A DNA stretch of 6,762 nucleotides, from positions 1-6,762 of the forward strand of contig JALHUF010000395.1 in the NCBI GenBank assembly GCA_022866195.1, read 5' to 3'. The notes below the pieces were generated by a model. The model made no database searches. It was not told where the DNA came from and saw only the letters and a list, made by a program, of their open reading frames with translations. The DNA is from Terriglobia bacterium (GTDB lineage: Bacteria; Acidobacteriota; Terriglobia; UBA7540). Position 1 is the first letter of the stretch. Every line of letters starts with the position of its first letter. Positions 6,190 to 6,762 of the stretch are shown in pieces. Position numbers and translations under genes: made by a program.

Positions 6190-6762
6190 TTGGGGAGTAG
6201 TTTCATTCGGCTGAAAATCATCCTCGGTCTTTTACTAGCGGCCGCTGGCGGGGCGGCGTACTACTACTCTGTTTACCGCCCGGCCCACGCGGTGCCCGTG
6301 GAGGTGGCGTACATCCTCCCCGAGTCGGTGGGCGTGGTAGATTCGCCGGCGGAAATTCGCCTGGGGGTCGCCGTTTTGAGCCAGGGTGACCGGGTCGAGG
6401 TGCTGCAGCGAACGCGGAATTGGGCACGCGTGCGGATGGCCGACGGGCGCGCGGGGTGGGTGGAGGCGAGCTTCCTGCTCGACGCCGCCTCTTTCGAGAA
6501 GGCGCAACAGCTTTTCCGGGAACTCATGGACGCGCAGCCGCAGGCGGCTGGGCACACAGTCGGCGCGGGCAACCTGCGCGTGGAACCGGCTCGCGACGCG
6601 GCGCAACTGGCACAGCTCCCCGCCAATCAGAATGTGGAGATCTTCGGACGGCAGTTAGTGGAGCGACCGCCGCAACCAGGCGCATCGGCTTCCGGTGAAC
6701 CGGCACGCGAAGCGTGGTACCTGGTACGCGCCGGGTCGAAGGCAGGTTGGGTGTTGGGCCGC
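6190..6762 (+). CDS. Membrane-anchored protein with two SH3b domains (partial, runs off the window)
   Basis: A frame open to the window end encodes at least 191 residues from TTG 6190, which AAGG (6177-6180) precedes by 9 bases. An ATT at 6205 is an attractive alternative: GGGGAG (6192-6197) lies 7 bases upstream and the protein would begin MRLKIILGLL. Numbered from the TTG, residues 9-24 are one hydrophobic anchor or uncleaved signal, followed by YYY. Residues about 38-97 form a first SH3b domain (LSQGDRVEVLQRTRNWARV then GRAGWVEASFLL). A short linker, 98-124, follows. Residues about 125 onward form a second SH3b (NLRVEP, NVEIFGR, WYLVRAGSKAGWVLG) interrupted by a Pro/Ala/Ser-rich loop at 158-172. 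SH3b domains in bacteria usually bind cell wall or peptides, so the bulk likely faces the periplasm. It follows phosphofructokinase by 58 bases. Function and C-terminus are unknown. Confidence 0.78.
   Translation, partial: MGSSFIRLKIILGLLLAAAGGAAYYYSVYRPAHAVPVEVAYILPESVGVVDSPAEIRLGVAVLSQGDRVEVLQRTRNWARVRMADGRAGWVEASFLLDAASFEKAQQLFRELMDAQPQAAGHTVGAGNLRVEPARDAAQLAQLPANQNVEIFGRQLVERPPQPGASASGEPAREAWYLVRAGSKAGWVLGR

Overview
The window is GC-rich, densely coding bacterial chromosome with seven protein genes. No RNA gene, mobile element, CRISPR array or phage gene is visible. The gene mix (a CRTAC1-type FG-GAP/ASPIC-UnbV protein, Tat-exported sugar-type oxidoreductase and dehydratase, and a COG2945 hydrolase beside a tiny CxxC protein) suggests a soil or environmental Acidobacteriota-like organism. 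This is inference from family content; Planctomycetota or Verrucomicrobiota are not excluded.

Region 1 (1-3927) looks like an extracytoplasmic carbohydrate module. A Tat-tagged enolase-superfamily dehydratase (DgoD/galactonate-dehydratase-like) leaves the window on the minus strand. Divergent from it, on the plus strand, are a secreted seven-motif calcium-binding FG-GAP propeller protein with an ASPIC/UnbV tail and then a Tat-tagged Gfo/Idh/MocA oxidoreductase. The divergent gap (517-696) holds a good sigma-70-like promoter for the plus-strand side and a hairpin-rich leader ahead of the dehydratase. All three products carry export signals, so they may act together on sugars or sugar acids outside the cytoplasm.

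Region 2 (3928-4894) is a minus-strand pair that converges on the oxidoreductase: a COG2945-type alpha/beta hydrolase followed by a 51-residue protein with three CxxC pairs. The hydrolase has no ATG, GTG or TTG at the expected N-terminus. An ACG codon sits there, just behind a perfect AGGAGG.

Region 3 (4895-6762) runs on the plus strand: 6-phosphofructokinase (glycolysis) and then a membrane-anchored protein with two SH3b domains that runs off the window. The SH3b protein also lacks an ATG start; it uses either a TTG or an ATT with a well-placed Shine-Dalgarno.

Most of the window is ordinary core and accessory metabolism. The points worth a second look are the non-canonical starts, the mixed ATP/PPi signature of the phosphofructokinase, the structured leader at 522-588, and the small CxxC protein. 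No clear new defence or mobile system is present.
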